From assembly GCA_027563935.2 (NCBI GenBank), contig CM050449.1, positions 70,770,556 through 70,834,555 of the forward strand: a stretch of 64,000 nucleotides of DNA. The letters are read 5' to 3'. Source of the DNA: Costus lasius. Lineage: Eukaryota > Streptophyta > Magnoliopsida > Zingiberales > Costaceae. The notes under the pieces were generated by a model, which worked only from the letters and a program-made list of their open reading frames with translations, ran no database searches and was not told where the DNA came from. Every line of letters begins with the position of its first letter. The stretch's first letter is position 1. The position numbers were made by a program, and so were the translations under genes. Shown piece by piece: positions 36,112-48,542 of this stretch.

Positions 36112-39100
36112 TTAGCTTGACCCTTTTGCACTCGGATTTGATCGTGGTTCATCTAAATATAAACTTTCTTTTTCTTCAATTCGCTCCTCTTGATAATAAT
36201 GCTTCAGCCTCTGACCATTAACTTTGAATTCTCCTGTTTCTTCACTCCATATGTCTACGGCTCCGTAAGGGTAAGCTTTTTTTACCTGAAAAGGCCCAGA
36301 CCATCGAGACTTAAGTTTTCCAGGAAAAAGTCTCAATCTAGAATTGAACAAAAGAACAAAGTCACCTGGTTGGAAGTTTCTTCTGAGAATATGTCGATCA
36401 TGCCATCTTTTAGTTCTTTCTTTGTAAATTCTTGCATTTTCATATGCAGAAAGTCTGATCTCATCTAGCTCATTTAATTGCAATCTCCGTTTTTCACTCG
36501 CGTTCTTCAAATCAAAATTCAGCATCTTGATTGCCCAGTATGCTTTATGCTCGAGCTCTACAGGAAGGTGACATGATTTTCCATAGACCAACTGAAAAGG
36601 AGACATACCTATGGGTGTTTTGAAAGTAGTTCGGTAAGCCCATAATGCATCATCAAGTTTGAATGCCTAGTCTTTTCTAGTGCGTGACACTATTTTTTCT
36701 ATAATTCCTTTGATCTCTCTTTTTGATATCTCAACCTGTCCACTTGTTTAGGGATGATAAGGTGTTGCAACTCTATGATTTACTCCATATTTCCTGAGTA
36801 AGGCTGAAAATTTGTGTTCTATGAAATGCGATCCTCCATCACTGATCACTACTCGTGGTGTCCCATATTGTGGAAAGATAATTCTTTTAAACAGTTTAGT
36901 AATAACTCTCGAATCATTGGTTGGTGAAGCGAGGGCTTCAACCCATTTTGAGACATAATCAACTACTACAAGAATGTACTTGTTACCTCCTGAAGATGGG
37001 AAAGGTCCCATGAAGTCAATCCCCCAAACATCAAATATCTCAACTTCAAGAATATTGAATAGTGGCATTTCATGTCTTCTGTTAATGTTCCCAGTCTTTT
37101 GACAATTATCACAAGATAGCACAAAATTTCTAGCATCTTTGAAAATTGTGGGCCAATAAAATCCTGATTATAACACTTTGAAAGCTGTCTTTTCAGTACC
37201 AGCATGTCCACCATAGGAGGATCCATGGTATTGAAGTAAAATATCTGTAATTTCTTCTTCAGGTACACATTTTCTAAAAATGCTATCTGCACATCTTCTA
37301 AACACATAAGGCTCATCCCAAAAATAATGTTTCACTTCAGCCAAAAATCTCTTTCTTTTTTGGTAGCTTAAATCAGGAAGAAAAATATCGGCTACAAGAT
37401 AATTCACTATGTCAGCATACCAGGGGGCTTTGAGTTGTTCAATGGCTAAGAGTTGTTCTTCAGGGAAGGAATCATTGATCTCATCATTCTTTTCAGTATC
37501 TACCATTATTCTTGAAAGATGATCTGCAACAAGGTTTTCGGTTCCTTTCTTATCTTTGATTTCCAGGTCAAATTCTTGTAGAAGCAAAATCCATCTCAAC
37601 AACCGTGGCTTACTGTCTTTCTTCTATATCAAATATTTAACAGTAGCATGATTAGTATATACTACAACTTTCGAATTTAACAAGTAAGATCTGAATTTGT
37701 CAAATGCAAAAACTATAGCCAACAACTCCTTCTCAGTAGTAGTGTAATTCCTTTGTGTTTCATCTAAAGTTTTACTGGCATAAGAGATCACATAAGGTTT
37801 CTTTTCCTTCCTTTGCCCTATAACTGCTCCCACTGCATAGTCACTGGCATCACACATAAGCTCAAAAGGTAACTCCCAGTCAGGTGGTTGCATGATGGGT
37901 GCTGATGTCAGGGCTATCTTTAGTTCCTGAAATACAAACAGACATTTCTCATCAAAGTAGAATTTGGCATCTTTACAAAGTAAATCAGTCAGGGGTTTGG
38001 CAAGTTTAGAGAAGTCCCTGATGAATCTCCTGTAAAACCCTGCATGTCCCAAAAACTCCTGATCTCCTTGATAGTGGTGGGTGGAGCCAACTTCTCAATT
38101 ACTTCTATCTTGGCTTTGTCCACTTCAATCCCTCTCTCTGAAATAAGATGACCTAAAACTATTCTCTGTCTAACCATAAAGTGACACTTTTCCCAATTCA
38201 AGACAAGGTTAGTCTCCTCGCATCTCTATAAAACCTGAGATAGATTAGCCAAACAAACATCAAAAGAAGAACCATATACTGAGAAATCATCCATAAATAC
38301 ATCCATAAAATCTTCAATAAAATCAGAAAAGATAGCCATCATGCATCTCTGAAAAGTAGTAGGTGCATTGCACAAACCAAAGGGCATTCTTCTATAAGCA
38401 AAAGTACCATATGGACATGTAAAGGTGGTCTTATCCTGATCATCAGGATGAATGGGAATCTGAAAGAATCCATAATATCCATCAAGAAAACAAAAGTAAG
38501 AGTGTTTAGCAAGCCTCTTAACCATTTGATCAATAAAAGGCAAGGGAAAATGATCTTTTCTAGTGGCAGTATTTAATTTTCTATAATCAATACACATACG
38601 CCAACTAGTGACTGTTCTAACAAGTATCAACTCATTATCCTTATTTTTCATTACAGTGACACCTCCCTTTTTAGGAACACAATGTACAAGACTTACCCAT
38701 TTGCTATCAGATATAGGATAGATAATACCTGCATCAAGTAATTTCAGAACCTCTTTCTTTACAACTTCTTTCATGGAGGGGTTCAGTCTTCTTTGGAAAT
38801 CTACATGTGGCCTGTGTTCTTCTTCCATCAAGATCCTGTGCATACAAAAAGAATGATTAATTCACTTCAGGTCATCCATGGTATACCCAATTACCTTTCT
38901 ATGAATCTTCAATTCCTTTAAGAGCAGATCAGTTTCCCTTTCATTTAGTTGTGCATCAACAATCACAGGGTAAGTGGAGTTAGGACCAAGAAATTCATAT
39001 CTAAGGTTATCAGGTAAAGCTTTCAATTCAACTTTTGGAATTTTTTTCTTTTTCATCGTCTAATGCGACACAGTCTACAATATCATGAGTTTCATTACAA

Positions 39101-39472
39101 GAATCATCGTCAAAGTCAGAATCATCAACTTCAGCATTTGAATTTTCACAAGAATCAGAAGTAGAACAAGAATCAAACAAAAGACCAAAATCATAAACTA
39201 CATCATTAACACCACGAATATTACAGCAAGAACTAGCATATGCAGGTTTTTTTAGTGAACTGTTCAAATCAAACTCAATTTTGTTATCACCAATATTTAG
39301 AGTGAGTTTACCATTCTTTACATCAATAAATGCTCCAACAGTGGCTAAGAAAGGTCCACCAAGGATAATAGGAATTTTTGCATCTTCCTCTATTTCAAGA
39401 ACCACAAAATCAGTAGGCACAAAATACTGACCAACTTGGATATGAATATCCTCAAGAATACCTACTGGATAC
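36112..39472 (-). pseudogene. Athila pol (protease to integrase), broken
   Basis: Minus-strand order: protease region (GGPFLATVGAFIDVKNGKLT), reverse transcriptase (RRLNPSMKEVVKKEVLKLLD, CIDYRKLNTATRKDHFPLPF, active-site FMDDFSVYG), RNase H (CDASDYAVGA; the later Asp of TDH is Asn in TNHAT), HHCC zinc domain (CDNCQKTG) and integrase core ([20 protein letters not shown]), ending [10 protein letters not shown]. These are Athila-lineage signatures. Two frame changes (near 39050 and 38050) and several stops (38862, 38226, 37624, 37168, 36748 and near 36670) destroy it; many are Gln or Trp codons turned to TAG/TAA. It is cut at 39472 by copia element A; gag is not in the window. Confidence 0.9.
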
Positions 39473-41154
39473 TGAAAGTCCCCTAAACAAGGGGGCGAAA
39501 CCCTATAGGAGGCGCATATGACAATTTTGATGCAGCGGAAGGGGTTTCAAGGATCTATGCATATAATATGTTCAACTTGCAATGAAAAACGATTCTCACC
39601 ATTGCCATCGCTTAGATGGTGTCTTGGAAGGAAAGGCGCAAGTGCTCCTTCTCCAAAGGTGACGCACACAATTGGTGTCGCCTACTCTTCCTTGGTGCTC
39701 CTTGTGCTAGCAAGGTTCCAAGAAGCCGTTGTCGAATGGAAGGGAAAGATCACTTTGCTTGGTCGAACTCTTCCTTCTCTTTTTCGTCTACACTCTTCCA
39801 CATGAGAGTGCAAGTGTCGAATGCCCAAGTTGGCGACAAGAGTGAGGAGAAACGAGAGATGAGGGTGCCTTAGGCGTGAACGTGAGTAGTGGTCACGTAT
39901 GTGATCATGCTTTCTAAAAATAGAAAGCCACTCACTCACTTGCGATCATGGGTTTACCCCATGCGCAAACTCCTCTCAATTTGAACCACATGCTCACTCA
40001 ATGAGCTGGTTCAATTTGGTCTGGTTCATAGACCAATCGACCCAAGCCATTAGTCCAGATCACATTAAACCCTAAGGCTCTTGATCTGACCGTCGATCTC
40101 TTGATGCTGCTGATCTCACTGATCTAGCATCCAATCTCTCGATCGAAGCTTACCAATCTCAAGCCCTAATCAATCAAACATGATCAGACCAGATCTCACT
40201 TACAATCAGAGATTAAATCCCTTTAAACTGAACCTGAATAATTCAGTCCACACGATCTGACTTAAGTAAGCCATATCATCAAATTGTGCGACCCTGAGGG
40301 TTTCCTTTAAATGTCGGTAACGATAACTCACGTTATCACGATCAGTGAGGGGTATCTAGCAACACATCACTGTCTCCCGATATAGAGGAAAGAGTCTTCC
40401 AAGACTACACCCAAACCACAGCACAAGTGTGAATCCAACTCACAAGGCATGCATATTTCCTTTACCACTGGATGTTCTTATTGGACAAGCGTGTCAAGCT
40501 TGTAACTCCAATATGATGAGCATGATTAGATCAGATGAACATAGTCACCTGGGTATGGCCATACACTATTCTCAATTATCTCATCCAGGGGGCCCCTTTA
40601 GAACATCACACTCCAATTAAGGAGACGGCAATCCTATGTCTATCACTAGTGCCCTAACCTGACTCAAGCTCACCATCCAAGATAGTCTATAATCATTATG
40701 TTTCAAATGATATTGAACTATCTCAAAACAATGACAATCATCATTTAGAAATACAAGTGATCTCAAGTCAGAGGAAATGTGCCACTTGTCGCATTCAAGG
40801 ATTATTCACATTGTGACAGACAATTGAATATCCTAGTAGGGTCTGTCCAGTACATCCAATGTACCCATGAGTCTACATCTTATTCCATGCTCGAAGCATC
40901 CTATAAGATTAGAACACATATTAGTCTCAACCATATCAAGGCTGTCTCATGTTCACCAAGATATCTTGACTAAGGACAAAACTGCATGTCAGCCCAGCTG
41001 AACAGCTTTGAGACATTATTCAGAAGTACAATTATTGCAGCAGACAATATAACAACCTGAATAACAACCATGCCTTTATAAACATAAAAGTTTATACATG
41101 ATACTGATACAATCCCAAGGCCTCAAACATTAGCCTTAAGGGCATACCCCAACA
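39473..41154 (-). repeat. 3' LTR of copia A (1,682 bp)
   Basis: Plus-strand ends TGAAAGTCCCC and ATACCCCAACA. The polypurine tract (AAGTGGGAGAT on the minus strand) adjoins it at 41155-41166. Confidence 0.93.
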
Positions 41155-41174
41155 ATCTCCCACTTGCACTTAAT

Positions 41175-44100
41175 CTAATGGTTGAGAAATCTCAAACCCA
41201 TATTATTACAGTGCTTCTCATGCTTCTGCTGCGCCAGAGGCTTGGTAAGCGGGTCTGCCAGATTGTCATCTGTATGAACCTTGCAAACTTTGATCTCACC
41301 ACGATCAATGATCTCCCGGATCAAATGAAACCGTCTCTGTATGTGCTTGGACTTCTGGTGCGACCGTGGTTCCTTTGCTTGTGCGATTGCTCCAGTGTTA
41401 TCACAGAAGATAACCAAAGGATCTGCACTCGAAGGAACAACACCAAGTTCTCTCACGAACTTACGAATCCACACTGCCTCCTTGGATGCTTCCGAGGCTG
41501 CAACATACTCGGCTTCTGTTGTGGAATCAGCAACAATTGACTGTTTGAAACTCTTCCACACCACTGCTCCTCCATTCAAGCTAAATACATAGCCTGATTG
41601 CGATCGGAAATCATCCTGGTCAGACTGGAACGAAGCGTCAGTATATCCTTCAATACTGAGTTCTTCCTGACCACCATATATCAAGAACATATCTTTGGTC
41701 CTCCGCAGATATTTTAAAATGTTCTTGACTGCAATCCAGTGCGCCAAACCTGGATTACTTTGGAGCCGACTGGTCACGCTTAACCCGTAAGCAACGTCTG
41801 GGCGAGTACACAACATCGCATACATAATGGACCCAATAGCCGAAGCATAAGGCGTATTGTCCATTTCATCTTTCTCAGTCTGTGTTTGTGGACACTGACT
41901 CTTCGAAAGATTCAGACCATGTCTGACTGGAAGATATCCTCTTTTAGAATTCTCTAAATGAAATCTCTCCAGGACCTTATCGATGTAAGTACTCTGGCAC
42001 AGCCCGAGAAGCCTCTTAGATCTATCTCTGTAGATCTTCACACCTAACACATAGGCTGCTTCTCCTAGATCTTTCATCTGGAAACATTTCCTTAACCATG
42101 CCTTAACCGCATGCATTTCAGGAATGTCATTTCCAATGATCAAGATATCATCGACGTAGAGGACTAGGAAAGTAATCACGCTCCCACTAAACCTCTTATA
42201 TACACACGGGTCATCCTCGTTCTTGATGAAACCAAACTCACTGATTGATTCATCAAAACGAATATTCCAGCTTCTAGATGCTTGTTTAAGTCCATAAATG
42301 GACTTCTTTAACTTGCATATCTTATGACGATCTAATGGATTAGTGAAACCTTCTGGTTGTGTCATATACACATCCTCATCCAGATTTCCATTCAGGAAAG
42401 CTGTTTTCACATCCATTTGCCAAATCTCATAATCGTAATATGCTGCTATCGCGAAAAGAATCCGAATAGACTTAAACATAGCTACAGGTGAGAAAGTTTC
42501 ATCATAATCTATCCCGTAGATTTGTTTGAAACCTTTCGCAACTAGCCTGCCTTTATAGGTAACCACGTTACCATCCATGTCAATCTTCTTCTTGAACATC
42601 CATTTACAGCCTATAGGGATAACTCCCGGAGGCGGATCAACCAAATCCCAGACTTGGTTATCTGACATGGAGTCCATCTCGGCGCGCATAGCATCAAGCC
42701 ATCTCGCTGACTCCGGTCCATTGACCGCATCCGCATAAGTGAGGGGTTCATCATTATCAATGATGTAGACTCCGTCATAGCGCTCAGGCTGTCGACGGAT
42801 CCTTCCCGATCTTCGCGGTTCCCGTGATATCTGAGCCTCAGGTAGTTCAATAACCTGTTCAACCGGCTCAGGCTCATCCAACTGTGCTTGACTACTTTGT
42901 CCTTCCTCTGGATTCTCATCCAGCTTTATTTCTCTCCCACTGGCCTCTTGCAGAAGAAACTCCTTCTCAAGAAATATGGCCGTCCGAGCAACAAATAGCT
43001 TGTTCTCTTTGGGATCGTAGAAATAATAACCCTTAGTTTCCTTAGGGTAACCGACAAAGATACATTTCTCAGATCTGCTCTCTAGTTTCCCAGAGGCGAG
43101 CTTTTTGACATAAGCCTCGCAGCCCCAGATCCTGATAAATGTCAAGCTCGGCTATTTCCCATACCGTAACTCATATGGCGTCTTAGAAACTGCCTTGGAT
43201 GGCACTCGGTTTAGTACCTTTGCAGCAGTTTCCAGTGCAAAACCCCAAAAGGAATATGGAAGAGTAGCCTGACTCATCATAGAACGAACCATATCAAGTA
43301 GGGTTCTATTTCTCCTCTCGGACACACCATTCCATTGCGGTGTTCCTGGCGGAGTGAGCTGTGAGATAATCCCACACTCCTTCAGATAGTCAATAAATTC
43401 TCGACTTAGGTATTCACCACCTCGATCAGAACGAAGTGCCTTGATACTTCGGCCTAGCTGATTCTGTACTTCATTCTTGAACTCTTTGAACTTGTCAAAA
43501 GATTCACTTTTATGTCTCATCAAATAGACATACCCATACCTACTGAAATCATCAGTAAAGGTAATGAAGTACTGATAGCCACCTCTGGCATGTTTACTAA
43601 ATGGCCCACACACATCACTGTGTATAAGGACAAGTAAACCTGAAGCCCTTTGACCTTTGTTAGAAAAAGGTGACTTCGTCATTTTACCCATTAAACAAGC
43701 CTTGCATGTATCAATCTCCTCATAGGAGAATGATCCCAGCAGTCCATTATCATGCAACCGCTTAATGCGTTTCTTGTTAATATGGCCTAAACGACTATGC
43801 CATAGCAAGGTGCTGTCATCAGCATACTTGGCTTTCTTAATATCAATAGCGTGTATAGAACATTCCATGTCCAACATGAATAACCCATTATTAATTGAAC
43901 CAGTAGCATAAACTATATTATCAAGAGATAAAACACACTTTGAAATATTGCATTCAAAGGAAAATCCCTTCCTGACAAGAGCAGGAATGGAGATAATATT
44001 CTTAGTAATGCTGGGAACAAAATAACAACTGTTTAGTTCTAATACAAGCCCAGATGGCAAAGAGATGAAATAGTCTCCTACAGTAACAGCAGCAACCCGT

Positions 44101-45062
44101 GCCCCGTTTCCAACTCGTAGGTCCACCTCATGCTGTCCCACCTGTTTTCTTCTCTTGAGTTCCTGTACATTTGAACAAATGTGAACTCCACATGCAGTGT
44201 CCAACACCCATGATATAGAAGAAGATGAAACCATGACTTCCGTCACGTATATACCTGAGCCAGAAGCGATGCTTCCCCTCTTGTCTCCTTGGAGCGCTTT
44301 ACAGTCCTTTTTCCAGTGACCCAGCTGGCCACAGTGGAAACACCTGTATTCCTTTGACCGCTTAACTTTTTGCTTCAGAGCCTTGCTGTAACTCTTGACA
44401 GGGGTCTTGCCCTTCTTCCCCTTCTTCTTGTTGTTCCTTGAAGGAACCATTAAGACAGAGGTTGAAGGCTTTCCCTTCAGAGTTTCCTCAGTAGTCAAGA
44501 GCATATTCAGCAGCTCTGCCGGAGTACAGTCGATTTTGTTCATATTAAAGTTAATAATGAACGCATCGAAAGAAGGCGGAAGAGACTGCAGAATAATGTC
44601 TACAGCAAGCTCCTGGTTGATGGTATGCCCCAGTTTCTCTAGAGCCTCCTTGTGCCCAATCATCTTGAGCACGTGAGCTCCCACTGGGCTCCCTTCAGCC
44701 AGTTTGCTCTGAAAGAACAGCTTTGTCAGATTATAGCGTTCTGTCCTCGCCTGTGCAGCATACAGCATCTTGAGGTTTGCTATCATGTCTATAGCAGACA
44801 TATCCTCATGCTGACGCTGCAGCGGTGGCGTCATAGACGCTAGCATCAGGCAAGCGACATCAATGCTATCATTGACGTGCTTTTCATAAGCTTCCCGAAC
44901 CCCCCTTGCGGCGTTCGGAGCGGGCTGAGGCGGTATAGCCGTCTCGAGGACATACAGTTTCCTCTCTGCCTTAAGAACAATCTTAAGGTGTCCGAACCGG
45001 TCTGAGAAGTTTGGCCCAGCAAACTTCTCCCTTTCCAGTAGGGATCGCACATTGAAGCTCAT
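41175..45062 (-). pseudogene. Copia A gag-pol polyprotein, one nonsense codon
   Basis: A 1,295-residue frame from the ATG at 45062 (MSFNVRSLLEREKFAGP). Domains: UBN2-type gag, zinc knuckle CFHCGQLGHWKKDC (near 241), protease VLDTACGVHICS (near 286), HHCC zinc domain, integrase core (HSDVCGPF, RSDRGGEYL, GVSERRNRTL; about 480-585), reverse transcriptase with YVDDILIIGND (near 969), RNase H YTDASFQSDQ (near 1141), C-terminus NNMGLRFLNH. The only lesion is TAG at 43152-43154 (codon 637), where copies B, C and D have CAG. Everything else is open, so the element was active recently. Without readthrough it yields Gag, protease and integrase but not reverse transcriptase. Confidence 0.93.
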
Positions 45063-46825
45063 GGTGTTCGTTGCTGCAGGTATCTACAACAATGCAAGAA
45101 CAGCAAGGTCAGTATCAATGTTAAGAATCAATTCAGGACTTAAGAATGATTCTTTTTCTCACTATTTTATCTGGCTGAAAAATCCAGCAAAACAGCCCGA
45201 AAGAGTAGAACTCTTTTAGTGAGATGGGATCCAGATTTCATACTTGGTCTCCGCGTCCCGCTCAGGCGAGATAAGATGCACAGAGAGTACAAGCACTAAT
45301 CTCTGGTAGGCAGTCCCTGCCAATCGCCAACCCGTGCGATTCCCCTTCATCTGGGCAATCCAGCAGACTGTGCCAACTGAGTTGGTACAACACAATCTCT
45401 GACCCCACAGATGGCTGCCTCCATGCGCTACCATATGTAGCCTACATGGTCAAGCTGACCCGACCTACTCCCTGGACCACCACGTGCTATGCTGAGCAAC
45501 GAGAAGCGATAAATCCCTTCTCTGTAACACGCGGGTGTAATCCCGCACCGTCTGAAGATAGATGGACGTGCCCACTGAGTGGGTACAACACGGCTCCAAC
45601 GATAATCAGAACAGTGAGGTTTCGCGTCAGAAGGCATACGAGCTTGATATTTAAGCGTTGGATTTTAACGGTCTTTTATCTTCTTCACTATCATGCAATT
45701 CCTATGGTGATAGCAGAAGATAAATAAATCATACTATTCTACTTATTTAAACAATAAAAGAAAGCATGGATCTTATGTGGTAAAAGCCCATAGCCTAAGT
45801 AAGACCTTAATTAACTTAAGTCTTCACTTGCTTTTCTTCATGGGTCTTTTGCTGCTCATCTGGCCCAAACCAGGGCCCAAGCGCCATCTGCAGCTCTGGT
45901 GCGCCCACCAGGGAAAATGCGCCTGGTCCCAGAGTCGAACCCTGGACCTCCCACCTGGTCAAGCCACTGCTGCATGCGCCTCTGCCAAGTGTGCTCTGTG
46001 CTCTTGTCTGATTAATTTACAAATTAATCTATCTAGACAAGATTGACACGCAGGTCAATTACATTTTATAAATTAAATACAATGTGATACGCAGATCACA
46101 ATAATTAATTTACAACTTTAAAGTCCAGGCACGCAGGCCCCAGCACAGCACACATTTAATATGGGCAGCCCACATAAGATTAAATAAACAAACATATGCA
46201 TCATCCAAGATGTTATCCAGTCAAGAAAATTAAATTTTTGAAAAACCACATAGGTATCAATTTTAATTTCCTTATTTGCCTTACAACCTTACAACGGTCC
46301 ATTACTAGGGATCCACTCATCCAACTTAGTCAGATCCACTGCCCTTGCATGCACCAAGTCCTAACTGACTTGAGTCGACCAAAGGTCAACCATGCATGCG
46401 CCAGGGCCGAACAACCCTCATGAGTTCTGGCAAGCGGGTGTGACCCCGGGCCTAACTCATGTGTGTTCGCTAGTCGTCTCAATCAGACATCGCTACACGC
46501 CTGTCTGCAGTCAACCTATAGCCATCTCGTGCTTGCGCACAGATGCTATCTGGTCAACCCATCAAGGCTGTCAGATGGTCTGATCAGACTGTCTTGATCT
46601 AACCTAGGGGATGACTTCAACCCTAATAACCCGTCTAAGGGTTTAATGCAGGGCCTTAGATCTATAATGAGTCGCGCATGTCATAAGAAGTTTGAGAAAA
46701 CAAACATATGCGCCAACATTAAAACATGCGCCTAGGTGAAATAAAAATATCTCTAACCAGCATGTAACATATAGATCAATGCATAGGATCACAAAGAAAG
46801 CAAACATATTAGCATGCAATAACTA
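45063..46825 (-). other. Long untranslated leader of copia A
   Basis: About 1.76 kb between the primer site and gag with no credible gene. It carries a pair of hairpins (45370-45388, 45568-45586) and a tRNA-like module (45931-45987), all conserved in copy D. Short ORFs such as 45428-45637 overlap a sequence conserved in the other copies but have no recognisable domain. Confidence 0.75.
45931..45987 (-). repeat. tRNA-like (pol III A/B box) module in copia A leader
   Basis: On the minus strand, TGGCAGAGGCG (45987-45977) and GGTTCGACTCT (45941-45931) resemble the tRNA A and B boxes 46 bases apart, and the B box lies in a five-pair stem (CCAGG/TCTGG) with a seven-base loop like a T arm. Confidence 0.55.
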
Positions 46826-46837
46826 GCTCTGATACCA
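46826..46837 (-). other. Primer-binding site of copia A
   Basis: TGGTATCAGAGC on the minus strand, two bases from the LTR. Confidence 0.93.
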
Positions 46838-46839
46838 AT

Positions 46840-48522
46840 TGAAAGTCCCCTAAACAAGGGGGCGAAACCCTATAGGAGGCGCATATGACAATTTTGATGC
46901 AGCGGAAGGGGTTTCAAGGATCTATGCATATAATATGTTCAACTTGCAATGAAAAACGATTCTCACCATTGCCATCGCTTAGATGGTGTCTTGGAAGGAA
47001 AGGCGCAAGTGCTCCTTCTCCAAATGTGACGCACACAATTGGTGTCGCCTACTCTTCCTTGGTGCTCCTTGTGCTAGCAAGGTTCCAAGAAGCCGTTGTC
47101 GAATGGAAGGGAAAGATCACTTTGCTTGGTCGAACTCTTCCTTCTCTTTTTCGTCTACACTCTTCCACACGAGAGTGCAAGTGTCGAATGCCCAAGCTGG
47201 CGACGAGAGTGAGGAGAAACGAGAGATGAGGGCGCCTTAGGCGTGAACGTGAGTAGTGGTCACGTATGTGATCATGCTTTCTAAAAATAGAAAGCCACTC
47301 ACTCACTTGCGATCATGGGTTTACCCCATGCGCAAACTCCTCTCAATTTGAACCACACGCTCACTCAATGAGCTGGTTCAATTTGGTCTGGTTCATAGAC
47401 CAATCGACCCAAGGCATTAGTCCAGATCACATTAAACCCTAAGGCTCTTGATCTGACCGTCGATCTCTTGATGCTGCTGATCTCACTGATCTAGCATCCA
47501 ATCTCTCGATCGAAGCTTACCAATCTCAAGCCCTAATCAATCAAACATGATCAGACCAGATCTCACTTACAATCAGAGATTAAATCCCTTTAAACTGAAC
47601 CTGAATAATTCAGTCCACTCGATCTGACTTAAGTAAGCCATATCATCAAATTGTGCGACCCTGAGGGTTTCCTTTAAATGTCGGTAACGATAACTCACGT
47701 TATCACGATCAGTGAGGGGGTATCTAGCAACACATCACTGTCTCCCGATATAGAGGAAAGAGTCTTCCAAGACTACACCCAAACCACAGCACAAGTGTGA
47801 ATCCAACTCACAAGGCATGCATATTTCCTTTACCACTGGATGTTCTTATTGGACAAGCGTGTCAAGCTTGTAACTCCAATATGATGAGTATGATTAGATC
47901 AGATGAACATAGTCACCTGGGTATGGCCATACACTATTCTCAATCATCTCATCCAGGGGGCCCCTTTAGAACATCACACTCCAATTAAGGAGACGGCAAT
48001 CCTATGTCTATCACTAGTGCCCTAACCTGACTCAAGCTCACCATCCAAGATAGTCTATAATCATTATGTTTCAAATGATATTGAACTATCTCAAAACAAT
48101 GACAATCATCATTTAGAAACACAAGTGATCTCAAGTCAGAGGAAATGTGCCACTTGTCGCATTCAAAGATTATTCACATTGTGACAGACAATTGAATATC
48201 CTAGTAGGGTCTGTCCAGTACATCCAATGTACCCATGAGTCTACATCTTATTCCATGCTCGAAGCATCCTATAAGATTAGAACACATATTAGTCTCAACC
48301 ATGTCAAGGCTGTCTCATGTTCACCAAGATATCTTGACTAAGGACAAAACTGCATGTCAGCCCAGCTGAACAGCTTTGAGACATTATTCAGAAGTACAAT
48401 TATTGCAGCAGACAATATAACAACCTGAATAACAACCATGCCTTTATAAACATAAAAGTTTATACATGATACTGATAAAATCCCAAGGCCTCAAACATTA
48501 GCCTTAAGGGCATACCCCAACA
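46840..48522 (-). repeat. 5' LTR of copia A, also the 3' LTR of copy B
   Basis: Same ends as 39473-41154 and nearly identical to it. At 48523 it runs straight into the polypurine tract and pol terminus of copy B, so one LTR is shared by two internal regions. Confidence 0.93.
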
Positions 48523-48542
48523 ATCTCCCACTTGCACTTAAT

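Larger units (their letters stand above)
39473..48522 (-). mobile_element. Copia element A, Tork/Angela-like, both LTRs present
   Basis: LTRs 39473-41154 and 46840-48522, primer site, long leader and a nearly intact gag-pol. By eye the LTRs show eight substitutions and one single-base indel in the first roughly 875 aligned bases, so this is a very young copy. It interrupts Athila pol on the left (flank GATAC, 39468-39472). On the right the LTR is followed at once by internal sequence of copy B rather than by GATAC. Confidence 0.9.

Noticed and set aside
39518..39873. Overlapping ORFs in copia LTRs (also at 46885-47240)
   Set aside because: Duplicated because the LTRs are; no domain, and the LTR is noncoding in this lineage.
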